A stretch of DNA of 64,000 nucleotides from Doryteuthis pealeii. Lineage: Eukaryota; Mollusca; Cephalopoda; Myopsida; Loliginidae. Below the pieces are notes generated by a model. It was not told the DNA's origin and made no database searches. It worked only from the letters and a program-made list of their open reading frames with translations. This document shows positions 42,948 to 54,306 of this stretch, piece after piece (position 1 is the stretch's first letter; every line of letters starts with the position of its first letter). The stretch is from assembly GCA_023376005.1 (NCBI GenBank), contig CM042143.1, positions 88,017,950 through 88,081,949 on the forward strand. Reading direction: 5' to 3'. A program made the translations under genes and the position numbers.

Positions 42948-43193
42948 TGAGCCAGGTTAGCTCAGTTGGTAGAGCATTTGGCTAGAAATCACAAGGTTCC
43001 TAGTTTGATACCGGCCCTCGCCCACTCAGCATATGAGTAGCACGGGGATCTGTGCAGTAAAGTAAGGAGCTGATGGTAGGTGTGGCGCTCCACCTCAGAC
43101 ACTAGAATAATCTCCTTGGTCTAGCGCTAGTGAAAAGGGAATAGACTCCCTTGCTGATTGGCTGATACCGAATTTAGGCCACCCCAACAACTT
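42948..43193 (+). mobile_element. SINE S1, near full length
   Basis: Good head: GGTTAGCTCAGTTGGTAGAG (A-box) and AGTTTGATACC (B-box). Body to TTAGGCCACCCCAACAACTT. Confidence 0.9.
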
Positions 43194-43239
43194 AATTAAA
43201 TTAAACTAAGGATTTACATCGACTTAGTTAACGTAGAGT

Positions 43240-43288
43240 AGGGTCCTGAAGAAATCATTTCAATTTGATTGAAACCACGGTAGGCCCT
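43240..43288 (+). ncRNA. Hammerhead ribozyme, type I, intact
   Basis: Stem I AGGGUC (43240-43245) pairs with GGCCCU (43283-43288), six pairs including one G-U. CUGAAGA (43246-43252). Stem II AAUCA/UGAUU, 5 perfect pairs. GAAA (43271-43274). Stem III A-C-C with G-G-U (or A-C/G-U with a 4 nt loop). A17, so cleavage is predicted after 43282. It lies 47 bp past a SINE and its surrounding repeat is not represented elsewhere in the window. Confidence 0.85.
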
Positions 43289-43509
43289 TTATTTTTCCTC
43301 TAATAATAATGGTGGACTCTCCTATCATGAACGATAGATGAACGCTGAATAGTCAGAAGAATGGACGTGTTTTTTTCGCCACTCTAAGAATTAGTGATTT
43401 ATTTATTGTTTTCAAAGCATATAAGGAAAGTGACAATTATTATTTATCTTTTTATTTTTTTTTTTTTCATTTATTTATTTACTAGTTGAATCACTAATAA
43501 TAATATTAG

Positions 43510-43514
<5 letters not shown>

Positions 43515-43558
<44 letters not shown>
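43515..43558. repeat. (TA)n microsatellite
   Basis: About 22 TA units. Confidence 0.95.
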
Positions 43559-43561
<3 letters not shown>

Positions 43562-43921
43562 ACACACAAATATTTGCTCTCTTTATCGCAACATCTTTTT
43601 CTCCATGTGGAACTCTTCTGCTTTTGCACAAAAATAGCCTCAACTATTTTTTCTCATTAGTGAACGTTATTTATTTATCTTTTCTATTTATTCATATTTT
43701 TCTGCAACACACGGAAGTCATTTCAAATAAACTATGAAGTAATTTCTCCCATGGCATTTTTATAAAATATTTCATAGCAAGGTTACATCCTCTCAAACAG
43801 GAGATATACAAATATGTGTGTCTGTCTGTATATAGAAAACATTAATCTGAAACTATCAAGACTGAAGCTTTAGATCTTTTAATTCTAAAATCTAAATGAA
43901 GCTGCGTGCACAGCTGAGCAA

Positions 43922-44188
43922 TCTTATTGTAATGGAGATTCAGTGTCTGTCTGTAACTGAAACTACATCACTGGTTACATCACAATACCTTCAGGAATTG
44001 CGTAAGTTTATCAATGAGTATTTAATTCATAGTCAAAATCATTAATACATAGAAAAAAATTTATCTATTAACAATGTCTCTATGAAAATCTGACTTAGAT
44101 TTGACTCAAAACAGCCCATGTTATTAGTGCATTTAGAATCCTGCAGTGTGTCTTATATATCTCTAAGAAATAAACCTGAACCTGAAAC
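43922..44188 (+). mobile_element. Helitron-like family J, 5' part
   Basis: Starts TCTTATTGTAATGGAGATTC, continues through CTGTAACTGAAACTAC and GACTCAAAACAGCCCATG to CTCTAAGAAATAAA. Truncated; no hairpin end. Confidence 0.7.
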
Positions 44189-44229
44189 CTTGGGATTCCT
44201 TGCTGGATGCTCTCAAGAATTTCTCCATT

Positions 44230-44239
<10 letters not shown>

Positions 44240-44260
<21 letters not shown>

Positions 44261-44261
44261 G
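44240..44261. repeat. Poly(T) tract
   Basis: T22 run, no retroposon body identified. Confidence 0.8.
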
Positions 44262-44649
44262 AGGATGCCATTAAAAACAGACATTATCAAATTTCAAGAC
44301 CCTCACTAAGTTTGCATCCCACTGATTGATATTTTCTCTGCTTTGCCTCATGAGGGGTGGGGGCACCCAGTGAGGATAAAACTCATTACTGTGGTAATGA
44401 TCTGTGAGACTGTCATGCTGATTGCCCACTCCTGATGAAGCATCTCCTTTAGATAGATTTACCTTTAGTCTAGCTTGGCACAATTATGCTGGTGGGGAGA
44501 CCTGATAAAGAAAAAAAGCAATATACTACTACCCAAGTAAGGATTTACATGACTAATACACTAACCATTGCTTTATGTTGAGATGTCACAAAAGGTCATT
44601 TTACCAATTTTCTGTTCTCATCTTTGTTCATTAAAATTCTATTTCCCAC

Positions 44650-45225
44650 ACTGTCAGCTGGGGCGTTAGAATGCACCGACTGCACCTCTGCAGAAGGGTA
44701 ACACTTCTCCAAATGGGGCCACCTGTTGGCCGTGGGTGGCGACCCGTGATGCTTAAGGACGGAGATTTGGTGGATGAGCAGTCCATGACCTGCAACACTC
44801 CACTTAGGCTAGACAAGCGGTCGGAGAGGCCCCCTTCCAATCAATCAGCTGGTCACGTCAAGCCCTAGCACCTATATGATTGCCCCCAACCCTATTGCCC
44901 TTATGGCAAACCCCAATCCCTTTTTATCATATGGGTGCTAGAAGGCGGTGGCTGAGGGTCTACATATCCTGGGAATGACGTTAAACTCTATCTGATGGTG
45001 AAGTTCCAGTTTTGGAGGTTTGGGGAATGTGGAGCACCTTTTCATCACCATTGCTCCCTGTTCCACTCTGACCTGGAGTGGTAGTACCTGTTAGGGTCCC
45101 ATCTATGGGTTAAATAAAAAAAATGTATTGAATGTATCCATTAAAAATGAATTTATTTCAAAACTTTATTGGCATTAAATGACCCACTGAGGTTGATATG
45201 CCATAAAACAGAACAGACCAAACCT
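44650..45225 (+). repeat. Family C repeat, near full length
   Basis: From CTGTCAGCTGGGGCG to ATGCCATAAAACAGAAC. Confidence 0.85.
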
Positions 45226-45354
45226 AATATTCTATTTCATTCCACCAATATGACTGATCTTTATTATCTACTAAACCTTTTAAAGAATTTGACTTGAGGT
45301 TTATTAATGAAAATAAAAAATGGAACATTTTACTATATGATTTTTATTTAAATT

Positions 45355-45518
45355 TGAGGCAGATATTGCTAACACTTCCCGGCAGATATTGCGCATACAC
45401 ACATTCTGTCTCTGTCTGTCTGTCTGTCTCTCCAGATACTGTTAACTAAATCTCTCAGTAGATATTTCTAGCCCTTTCTCTCAGCAGATATTGCTAACTC
45501 TATCTATCTATCTATCTA

Positions 45519-45569
<51 letters not shown>

Positions 45570-45717
45570 TTCCCACAACATGTTACTCTCTTTCTTCCTC
45601 CTGGCAACTATTACTAACTCTCACTTGGCAGATATTGCTAACTCTCTCTCTCTCACTTGGCAGATATTGCTAACTCTCTCTCTCTTCTCTCTCTCTCTCT
45701 CTGCAGATATTGCTAAT

Positions 45718-45779
<62 letters not shown>

Positions 45780-45960
45780 GATATTGCTAATGCTCTCTCT
45801 CTCTCTCTCTCGGCAGATATTGCAAATGCTCTCTCTCTCTCTCTCTCCAGATATTGCAAACGCTCTCTCTCTCTCTCTCTCTCTTCCTCCAGATGTTTCT
45901 AACTCTCTCTTACTCTGGAAGATGATGCTAACTCTCTCTTACCCAGCAGATATTCTGTAT
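45355..45960. repeat. Compound minisatellite: GCAGATATTGCTAA plus variable (CT)n
   Basis: The word GCAGATATTGCTAA (with variants such as CCAGATATTGCAAA) recurs about 14 times, separated by CT runs of very different length; one spacer is a (TA)n block (45530-45567). The unique part of the unit is conserved while the dinucleotide part varies. Confidence 0.9.
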
Positions 45961-46312
45961 TCTATGTAAAAGACCTGCCAGAGATGATGACAGATAGGAA
46001 TGGGTGAGGAAAGAGTCATGGGTATCCGTGCTGTCAGCATGACCTGAGGAGGATGATGATAGGTTTTGGTACAATCTGCATTTTTATACATCTGGGAATA
46101 ATTTAAAAACAATTTCTTTGCAGATAATCAAGGAATTAGTATACTTGTAAAATCCTCAGGTCTATCATTAACTAATTTGTCACTTTGTTCGTCCCTTGCT
46201 GACAAAATGTCACACTAGATTAATTATATAACATGAGACGGACAGAAGATATTCAAGATGTTTCAGTTGAGCTGCAGACATCAAAAAAAAATTATCTTTC
46301 CCCCACTTTTAA

Positions 46313-46917
46313 CAGCCCTGTCAGTAGGGGCTTTAGAATACACCGACTGCATCTCTGCAGAGGGGTAAGACACCCCCCCACCAATGGAGCCACCTGTTGG
46401 CGACCCGTGATGCTTAATGATGGAACTCTGTTGGCTGAGCAGTCCACAACAGTCAGCACTCCACTTTGGCCCTTACTTAGGCTAGATGCGCAGTTGGAGT
46501 GGTCCCATCTGATCAATCAGCTGTTCACATCAAATCCTAGCACCTACGTGATTGTTCCAACCCTATTGCCCTTCTGGCGAGCTCCAATCCTTTTTATCAT
46601 ATATGTGCTAGAAGGCAGTGGCTGAAGGTCTTATTGTCCTGGGTATGACGTTAAACTCTATCCGATGGTGATGTTCCAATTCTGGAATTCTGAGGAATGT
46701 GGAATACCCCTTCATCACTTATACTCCCTTGTCCACAGTGATCCAGAGTGGTATTACCTATTAGAGTCCTATCTATAGGTTAAATGGAAAAAAAATAGTT
46801 TAAAAAATGTGTTTAAAAAGAAATTGAGTTCCCATCAAAAATGAATAAAACAAAACGTTTTCGGTATAAAATAACCCAACAAAGGCTGATGTGTCGTAAA
46901 ATCCAACCAACCAACAT
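46313..46917 (+). repeat. Family C repeat, near full length
   Basis: From CCCTGTCAGTAGGGGC to TAAAATCCAACCAACCAAC. A 105 bp or larger open frame here is shared in no other copy and is not a gene. Confidence 0.85.
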
Positions 46918-47296
46918 CCACTTTTAAATGCAGAGGTTAAGTTCTGTATTGTTATGAGACTAAAGTTAAAGTCATTTGGTTTGAAATCAAGGGATATAAC
47001 TATTATCAGATTTTTTTTTTGTTTTTTTTTTGTTTTTTGACGGTTGTCACATGACAAGTGTTCTTCCCTGGTGTTAGAAGTTCCCAGGACCAGTATAAAG
47101 AAATTCCTTCTTTTTTTTTTTCCATCCAAAATACCAATGCTTATCTCTTTAGATGTTGAAGGGACCTCAAAATTCAAGCATTTGGTTCTCATTATTTTGT
47201 AACTTTGCTCTCAGCTTTCTTTGACATAAAAAAAAACTCTTTTACTTCTACTTTCTTTGTGAAGGAAATAAGATTGCTCTTATGTAATAAATAGTA

Positions 47297-47717
47297 CTAT
47301 CAGGACCTGTGGATATATCACAGTATGATGACTGAATTATTACAACATTTGATATGTTTACTTAAGAGCTATTGCTAAATACTTCAATATGTAAAAAGTA
47401 TAATAATCTTCATTTAACTTTCTCTCTCTCTCACTCTTCTTTTTTTCCTTTTCATTATTATGTTCAATTGAAACATATTAGCATTATCACTTCTGTGCAA
47501 CCCCCCTCTATCTTTCCCCTACTCTCTTTATTTCTTATTATATTTTTTCTGTATAGCATGTCATTTTTCTTTCCTTACTTTCTTTATGATATAAACAGAA
47601 TAGTCCATTACTTAGCTGAGGTGATAACACTCATTTGGACGGTCTCATTTTTATCCAGAGGGTATTGCAAGATGATAACAGTCATACTTTTTAGGAACAT
47701 GAGTATTAATATATAGA
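47297..47717 (-). mobile_element. Helitron-like family D
   Basis: Hairpin end CCTGTGGATATATCACAG at the left, TC end (AGTATTAATATATAGA) at the right. The terminal CTAG reads CTAT-like here. Lacks the ACAATTTGG segment through a deletion near 47632. Confidence 0.75.
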
Positions 47718-47843
47718 TACCAATCATTTGTGAGTTATCTGGAACTTAACCCTTTTCCCAAGATGATTTTCTGTATTACTGATTGATATATTACATCTTC
47801 CAACAGACATCTCCATTCTTTTCTAGACCTAAATTATAAAGTT

Positions 47844-48050
47844 TGGGTGTGCTCGTAGCATAATGGTTATCATCATAGAAAAATGGATTCTGTTATCTGA
47901 GTTCAAATCCTGGACGAGGCTGTCTACATTTCTCATAGAACTAATGCCCTACAATACAGATCTAACTGCTCTCCCCCCAGATAGAAGCAAATAGTAAAGC
48001 AGATGGGCTTTGTAACCTTGGTATGGTGAGCAGTCTAGAAGGAAAATTCT
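47844..48050 (+). mobile_element. tRNA-derived SINE, family S2
   Basis: tRNA-like head GTGCTCGTAGCATAATGGTT and B-box GAGTTCAAATCC, then body words ACTAATGCCC, ATAGTAAAGCAGATGGGCTT and AACCTTGGTATGG. A sister copy is at 62784; the 3' part alone is at 51675. Different body from S1. Confidence 0.75.
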
Positions 48051-48084
48051 TAATTCAAAACTACAAAAATTTATTGGCAAAGAT

Positions 48085-48415
48085 TTATACTATAAAAATG
48101 TATTTCAAATGATATTACTATATATTATTATTATTTAAATATTATTATAAAAATGCATTGCAAATGGTTTTAGCATAAAAATGCATTTCAAACGATATTA
48201 CTATGAAAATGATATCACTATGAAAATACATTGCAAATTATTTTACTATAAAAATTATTACTTATGATTTTACCCTAAAACATAGTGGCAATGTACTGTT
48301 ATGATAAAATCATTTGCAATGATTTTACTCTAAAGATAGAATGTCAATGATTTGACAATAAAAATGCTTTGCAAATGTTTTTATTATAGAAATGCATTGC
48401 AAATGATTTTACTAC
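48085..48415. repeat. Degenerate ~27 bp minisatellite
   Basis: Repeats of a unit like TTTTACTATAAAAATGCATT-GCAAATGA, about 11-12 copies with substitutions and small indels; one copy near 48300 is rearranged and inverted in part. Confidence 0.8.
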
Positions 48416-48765
48416 AATTTTGTCATTTATCAATATCTACATGATACAGTTTATATAAATCTTGTGGTATGGTTAAGATTCATTAAGTTCTTTAATCTCT
48501 TTGCATTTGTGTCTAGGACTGTGAGCTTTTACAATTGTACAAGTTTTTAGTATTGATATATGTTGATAATATAGCAAAGAGAGCCAGAAAGAGGGAGAAA
48601 AGCCACCAGCCCTAGAAAGCCTCACAGTTTGTGTGCATTCAGTGCACCAAAGACTGTCACTCAAGAATTGGCCTGCAGACTCACTTGCACAAATGCAGAT
48701 GATTTTTTTTTTTTGGAGGGGGGGGACACTACACCATCGTCCTTAGTGGACGGAAAGGTGCCAAC

Positions 48766-49336
48766 TGTAGCGAGATGGTGATTGTCCTGAGTGTTGCGAG
48801 GGCTACTATTAGAAAAGAAGGAAGAAGAAATAAGAGTGAGTAAAAGCTTAAAAAAAAAGTGATGAACATAAAACAGGTTGTCGTGAGTTTGACCGGGGCA
48901 TGACCCCCGAATAGAGAATTGAAAGCCAACCAGAAGTTTCGGGTGTTGACCGGAACCGGAAGTCACGTGGTGACGTGGAACGACAAAGAAAAATACCGGT
49001 CTCTTTTTGCTTTCCGAGGCCTAGGGGACGGACAGGTCTCTGGTCCCTAGTGTGGGATTGCAGTAATTTAACAGTGTCCTCTCTCTCTTTCTCTCTGCCT
49101 TTCCTCCTCTCCGACACAACCCATGAGAGGTGCCCTGGAAATAAAAGCTAAGCAGCTTGTGACGATATATTTCTCGCGTTGTACTTTTTTATCGACAAGA
49201 TGACTGCCACGTGCTGAACACCTTTTTAGTGTTGTGAATTTGGAGGCACATTGACAAGACCCGCTATACAATATATATCGCTATTAGAACATTACGTATA
49301 TCCGTTTTGGTACCGTGAAAATACTGCTACGTTACA
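48766..49336 (+). mobile_element. Solo LTR, 571 bp, with 5-bp target duplication
   Basis: Starts TGTAGCGAGATGG, ends CTGCTACGTTACA, flanked by CCAAC on both sides (48761-48765 and 49337-49341). Homologous throughout to 33225-33820: CACGTGGTGACGTGGAAC, CTCTCTTTCTCTCTGCC, AATAAAAGCTAAGCAG and GAATTTGGAGGCACATTGAC. A perfect target duplication around a single LTR means the internal region was lost by LTR-LTR recombination. Confidence 0.92.
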
Positions 49337-49341
49337 CCAAC

Positions 49342-49990
49342 AGTATGTTAGTTATTCAAATGACAGTAATTAAATCATTTGAATATTTATCAAATACTAA
49401 AATTCAATTATGTAGTTCATATGACAAAAGATATTTGTTTCCGAGTCCATTTTGAATATGCAGAAAAAAAACTTGAGTTGCAAAAATCAGTCATTCAAAA
49501 CGTTGCCAGGGTGAACAAGAAAAATGTTAGAATTCTGCTTGTTACATGGATAACCAATAAACGACAGCTTTGTTCCAGGGTTTTTAGGGTGGCAAAACCA
49601 TCACAACATGGTGGCTTTCCACCCCCACCTAAACTGGAATTTCTTTCTTTTTACATTTTCACTCCTCGACAAAATATAACAGTTGGTTTTCTTTGAGCCA
49701 AACTCGTGACGAAGAGCTGAGCTAAAGATTTTGAATCTCAATGGGGCATGACGCTTGGCCACTTGAGAGGCCCCGCCTTCATTTACAGAAATTTTTTTGT
49801 AAAAAAAATTCTATAAATAGAATTTGTTGCTAAAAATTTTAATTGTCGGTTAGTAATTGAGGCCAGCACATGCCCATCACCATGCATGACTGCATGGCCT
49901 TTGCTTGGTATAGTCTTGTTATACTTCAAGTCTAACTTGACTCTGCATATCAACCATTGTTTTTTTGCTTTTTTTTTTTTTGCTCACAGT
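49342..49990. other. No gene recognised
   Basis: A 105-codon plus-strand frame (49379-49693, including EKKLELQKSVIQNVARVNKK) is open, but I find no family resemblance, splice sites or repeated copies. Downstream DNA to 49990 is featureless. Confidence 0.3.
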
Positions 49991-50019
49991 CCTATCAAAT
50001 ACAAATAATTTTCAAACAG

Positions 50020-50155
50020 ATCTATTTGACCCAGAGATGGGACACTAACAAGTACTACCACTCCTGGTCGGTGCAAACCAGGGATTAATGACAATGAAGG
50101 GGTACTCCATATTCTCTAGATCTCCAGAAGTGGAGCCCCAACATCAGATGCAGGA
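50020..50155 (-). repeat. Family C-related fragment
   Basis: ACTACCACTCCTGGTCGG, GGGGTACTCCATATTC and TCCAGAAGTGGAG match the inverse of the family C right half, divergently. Confidence 0.55.
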
Positions 50156-50430
50156 TAATTTTTATTGTAATTTTGCTTCTTTTTTTTTTTTTTTTTTTTT
50201 TTTTACAATAAATGGTCTGATGTCTTTATTGCATATCATAAGTTTATTTTTTTTTATCTTTGCTTAAATCAAAATATAAATCTTATCTTATAATCTATGA
50301 AATGATAATTAAACATTATAATCAACAATGTAATATATAATATATAGAGAGAGAGAGTGAGAGAGAGAAATGTAGACAAACATGAGATGTTTCAAAGAAT
50401 GAATATTTATTCTTGGTAGTAATGTCAAAA

Positions 50431-50475
50431 CTATAACATTTCGGTCTTTATAACCTTCTTCAGGAAGTGAGATGA
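50431..50475 (-). ncRNA. Hammerhead-like core, stem I not found
   Basis: Minus strand: CUGAAGA, A-GGUU-AUAAA-GACC, GAAA, AU-[GUU]-AU-A. Core and stems II and III are acceptable but no stem I pairing is visible. The same string type is common in animal repeats; probably a decayed ribozyme. Confidence 0.45.
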
Positions 50476-50556
50476 GGTCTTGTGTTAAATATTTATCCTT
50501 TGAAAGATCCTGTGTTTGTCTACATTTACTGTCAGATTGATTTCCTCATTTTACTC

Positions 50557-50561
<5 letters not shown>

Positions 50562-50606
<45 letters not shown>

Positions 50607-50622
50607 ACACACACACACACAC
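50562..50622. repeat. Compound (TA)n-(CA)n microsatellite
   Basis: TA run followed by CA runs with one AACA interruption. Confidence 0.95.
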
Positions 50623-50844
50623 ATTATTTTTTTAAATAGTATACATATTTTTATTGTATATCATAAGTGTATTTTCATCATAACTTTGCTCAAATTAAAG
50701 TATAGATATTATGATTTATAAAGTAATAATTATACTTTATAACAAGTAGTACTTATACATCATTTTTTTTTTCAGTAAACGGTTTGATTTTTTTTATTGT
50801 TTTTACTGCTTGTTCAAATTACAACTACGTAATGTAGTGGCCAG

Positions 50845-51272
50845 CTCCCATCTCCAGTGAACCTGGTGTATTGTCAGCAGTGCTTAGAATGTGCTGACTC
50901 AATCCCCTACAGAAGGATACCCCCCCCCCAAAAAAAAAGGCTGTCTTTGATATGACATGACTGTATCTTGTGTTGAGGCTTCAGTTCTGGTAATCTGGGG
51001 AGTTTGGCATACTCTTTCATTTCCATTACTCCCAGGTCCACTCTGACCCAGAATGGCAATACCTGTTAGGGTCCCATTTATGGGTTCAGTCAAGTCACAT
51101 TGAAAGCACTGGTTCCAGCCAGATTACCAAAGTAAAGCAGCAATGAGCCTGTTCAATACTTAGATGAGTGACCATTTAAGCAACAGCAGGTACTGTAAGA
51201 AACTGAATATCAAAATAACTTAATTCAGCATTAAATGACCTGATATGCTGTAAAAAGACAACCAACGAACTC
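50845..51272 (+). repeat. Family C variant, divergent
   Basis: TGTGCTGACTCAATCCCCTACAG, GGCTTCAGTTCTGGTAATC, CAATACCTGTTAGGGTCCC and GATATGCTGTAAAAAGACAACC follow family C order with heavy divergence. The block near 58387-58530 is a closer relative. Confidence 0.6.
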
Positions 51273-51296
51273 ATCAATGGATCAAATAAAAGTAAA

Positions 51297-51545
51297 AAGT
51301 AAAGTCGTCGGGATGGCCCTAACATCGGTATCAGCCAATCAGCGAGGGAGTCTATCCCCTTTTCACTTGCGCTAGACCAAGGAGATTGTTTTTGCATCTG
51401 AGGTGGAGAGCCACACCTACCATCAGCTCCTTACTTTACCACACAGATCCCTGTGCTACTCATACGCTGAGTTGGTGAGGGCTGTTATCGAACTAGGAAC
51501 CTTGTGGTTTGTAGCCGAACACTCTTCTGACAGCTAACCTGGCCC
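51297..51545 (-). mobile_element. SINE S1, near full length
   Basis: From AGTAAAGTCGTCGGGATGG to GACAGCTAACCTGGCCCC. B-box TTATCGAACTAGG present. Confidence 0.85.
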
Positions 51546-51674
51546 CAGATATGTTTAAAAATTATTTGATAGGACTGTGTGCAAAAGAGTCCATGATTCT
51601 GAATTACTGTTATTCTTAATTTCTACACTACTCTACATAATTGATAGGTTACCTATAAATTATGTAACAAGTAG

Positions 51675-51815
51675 AGCAAACTGCAGTCTTTAACCTTGGT
51701 ATGGCAACCAATCTAGGAGAAGGAAATGTCTGGGTTCAAACTTGTTAAACTCCATTTAAAAATTGACCTTGTGTCGCATTCTACTCAAGTGGAAGGGTTG
51801 AGTAAATTGTCACCT
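51675..51815 (+). mobile_element. SINE S2, body only
   Basis: TAACCTTGGTATGGCAACCAATC to TTAAAAATTGACCTTGTGTCG and GGAAGGGTTGAGTA match the right part of the S2 copy at 62784. Confidence 0.65.
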
Positions 51816-51849
51816 TGTATTTGTTAACATTATACCCATGTCTGGCATG

Positions 51850-52440
51850 CAAAATAAAATCGGGGGGGAGTGTAGCAGGTGATTAGGGCGATTGAACTTG
51901 CATCCTCCTGATCGTGAGTCATGGCTTGACATTGGACTACCTCGGCGCGCGTGCAAATAACTACAATGTGCGATTGACCCAGATGTGGGATTTTAGTCAG
52001 GGTAGTGAATTATTATTTAAGACCTGCCTGAACACACCGGGATAGTTGTGTTCCAATCTTGCTGACGAGGGCACTGATTTATGACAAGGAAGAAGAGTTG
52101 AGTGATCTTTGGTAAAGGACTGCTAGAAAAGATTGTTGCAGGCAACAAGGACTTGGTCAGGGGGGTTTGGTAGCCGGGAGAACGTCTTTTTCCGGTGGAG
52201 AGATCAGGCTGTCCAACCCGGCGGATTTTCTATTCATTTATTATAACCCAGTAATGTGACAACTATTATCATTGTTTCTTTTGGGGGTGCAGGTTTTAAT
52301 CTTTTTCTGTGGGTAATATGCATGTGCTCCTACAACCTCAGACGGCTGCTTTTCACAGCTATTAGTTACCCAACTTGTGTATTGAAATGATCTGAAAAAT
52401 GTAGCATTGTAAGCAAATAATACCTGGGTGCAAATGATAA
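51850..52440. other. GC-richer unclassified segment
   Basis: Higher GC than the rest (for example CCTCGGCGCGCGTGCAAAT at 51940 and CCGGTGGAGAGATCAGG at 52190). No repeat partner within the window, and no convincing reading frame or tRNA fold. Confidence 0.4.
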
Positions 52441-52448
52441 AAATAATG

Positions 52449-52999
52449 GACCATATGACCTTTAGGCACCCCTTTTGTGATCTCGATTCATAAGGACATG
52501 TTTTTCATTTACACCGTCAAAATCCGGTTGTTTGTTAACAAATGATTTTTAGATTTTTTTTTAAATTATAAAACTAACCGCTAATCCTAACCCTTGTAGA
52601 ATAATCATACTAGTTCCAATTACCATCGAATTGGTAAGACAAGGCAGCAAGCAATCGTAACTTAATACGAATTTGAGTTGCTACAATACCACTGCAAAAT
52701 GCCAGGTTATTTATGAAACCTCAGAACATCATAGAAACCAGGCAGTCAATCAGGACTCAAGGAATGGAATCACCCAAATGCATGAGTGGACTATTCTGAA
52801 TTCCCATAAGTACCAGTTGTCTTGACACTGGTTCAGTTGTGCTTGGCCAGTTGCTGTTGTTCAAACCAATAGTAGACTGACTGACTTCAATAACCCTAAC
52901 CCTAACTTCTAACAAACAACCAGATTTTGACGTTGTAAATGAAAAACATGTCCTTATGAATCGAGATCGCAAAAGCGGTGCCTAAAGGTCATATGGTCC
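52449..52999. mobile_element. MITE, 551 bp, ~100 bp terminal inverted repeats and 8-bp target duplication
   Basis: Termini GGACCATATGACCTTTAGGC and GCCTAAAGGTCATATGGTCC. The inverted repeats extend about 100 bp (to CCGGTTGTTTGTTA / AACAAACAACCAG). Both sides are flanked by AAAATAAT (52441-52448, 53000-53007). An 8-bp duplication is the hAT length, though the long inverted repeats are less usual for that superfamily. The interior is the promoter-like repeat also found at 23468-23745, so it was captured or the other copy lost its ends. Contains AACCCTAACCCTAAC (telomere-like) at about 52893. Confidence 0.88.
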
Positions 53000-53009
53000 A
53001 AAATAATTA

Positions 53010-53660
53010 ATGTCATTATTTCACTCCTTGAAAGTTTTTCACAGCAGTGTTAGCTGCTGGACTTTCACGGGGTTCTGAGAGACAACAAATCTCCTGAGAT
53101 CTCCAGGACTCTTCTGAGTATTCTAGCCAAACGTTAACAATGCTTATAAAATATGCCATCCTACCCAAGAGGGGTAGTTATTAATAAAACCCAACAGAAA
53201 TAAAATTGGGGACATAATTGGGTGGGTGGGTATTAGTAGAGTTGTGTACACAACTTGTCGTTGTAAATGCCTTGACAGATGTTACCCCCCCCCCATTTCC
53301 AAACAGGTCACTTACCAATTGCCAAGATAATTTATTTTAATGTAAAGAATTCATTCAGAGTTTTTACGACTGATGTGAACAACACAAGAACAGATGTCCA
53401 ATAACAAACACTTGGCAAACATTCACGCTAAACGGTTACATCTATTTGAACAACGATTGTTGATCCATTATTTTGTTGGGGGGAGGGGGTGAATACATAT
53501 CCTTGTCTTCTTCATATACATACATTTCCATATAGGGTTTTCTTAAATTTACACCGACATAGATTATACACACACACACACACACATATATATGGATGTA
53601 CACAAATATATTCTATTTTCTTTTTTTTCTTTTTTTAGTTTGCATATATACATACATTAT
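53010..53660. other. No gene recognised
   Basis: Unique-looking DNA with a C-run at 53286, a G-run at 53476 and (CA)n at 53569-53594. Confidence 0.5.
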
Positions 53661-53665
53661 ATATA

Positions 53666-54306
53666 CTAGCAAATATATGCACCCTCCGGGTGCAAGTATT
53701 TAAGTTTTGATATAATAAAATATCATATTAAATTAGAAAGGCTAATGAAACTGACTAAGAATGCAGATAAAAAGATCTGCAACAGAGGGGGTATAATCGA
53801 AAAATAGAACAACTTTGAAACTAACTATTCCATCATTTTCCATTACTCCCCTGTTTCATTGGTAAATTTTCCTAATTTAACTATTTAGTTAAAATAGGAA
53901 GTAAAGGATAATATTACAGTTATTTCTTCTTGTAAATAAATTTCTTTTAAGATTTATCCACGAGATTTGTGTTTATATTTCTTAAGATAAAACCAAACAT
54001 TTAGAAATCAATAATACCAAGCACATATTTATTAAAATAAAATTCTAGATATCAATATGCAAATTAGCCTCCTCGTTCAAACTGTAAACCGCTATTTTGT
54101 TGTATATATAAATAGAATTGCATGTTATTAGTACGTAGTTATGGTCAACAGTATTAATAATGTAAAACAATTTTTATTAATAACTGAAGGTTTAAAAGAA
54201 TGAAATCATGGAGAATTTGACGTAAATAATTAAGGGAATTGTGACTTGAGTAGTAATATAGTTTCGGTTACAGACAGAAAAACACACAATCTCCATTATA
54301 ATAAGA
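53666..54306 (-). mobile_element. Helitron-like family J, full length (641 bp)
   Basis: CTAG at the left, 3' hairpin TGCACCC-GGA-GGGTGCA (inverse), TC end at 54305-54306. Nearly collinear with 15990-16628, which argues that both were copied from a recent common source. Confidence 0.88.

Noticed and set aside
46233..46625. 130-codon frame over 46.3-46.6 kb
   Set aside because: Lies inside a family C repeat; other copies of the same repeat have stops and frameshifts in that frame.
52890..52912. Telomere repeat array
   Set aside because: Only two to three CCCTAA units inside a MITE; too short to indicate a telomere or interstitial telomeric array.
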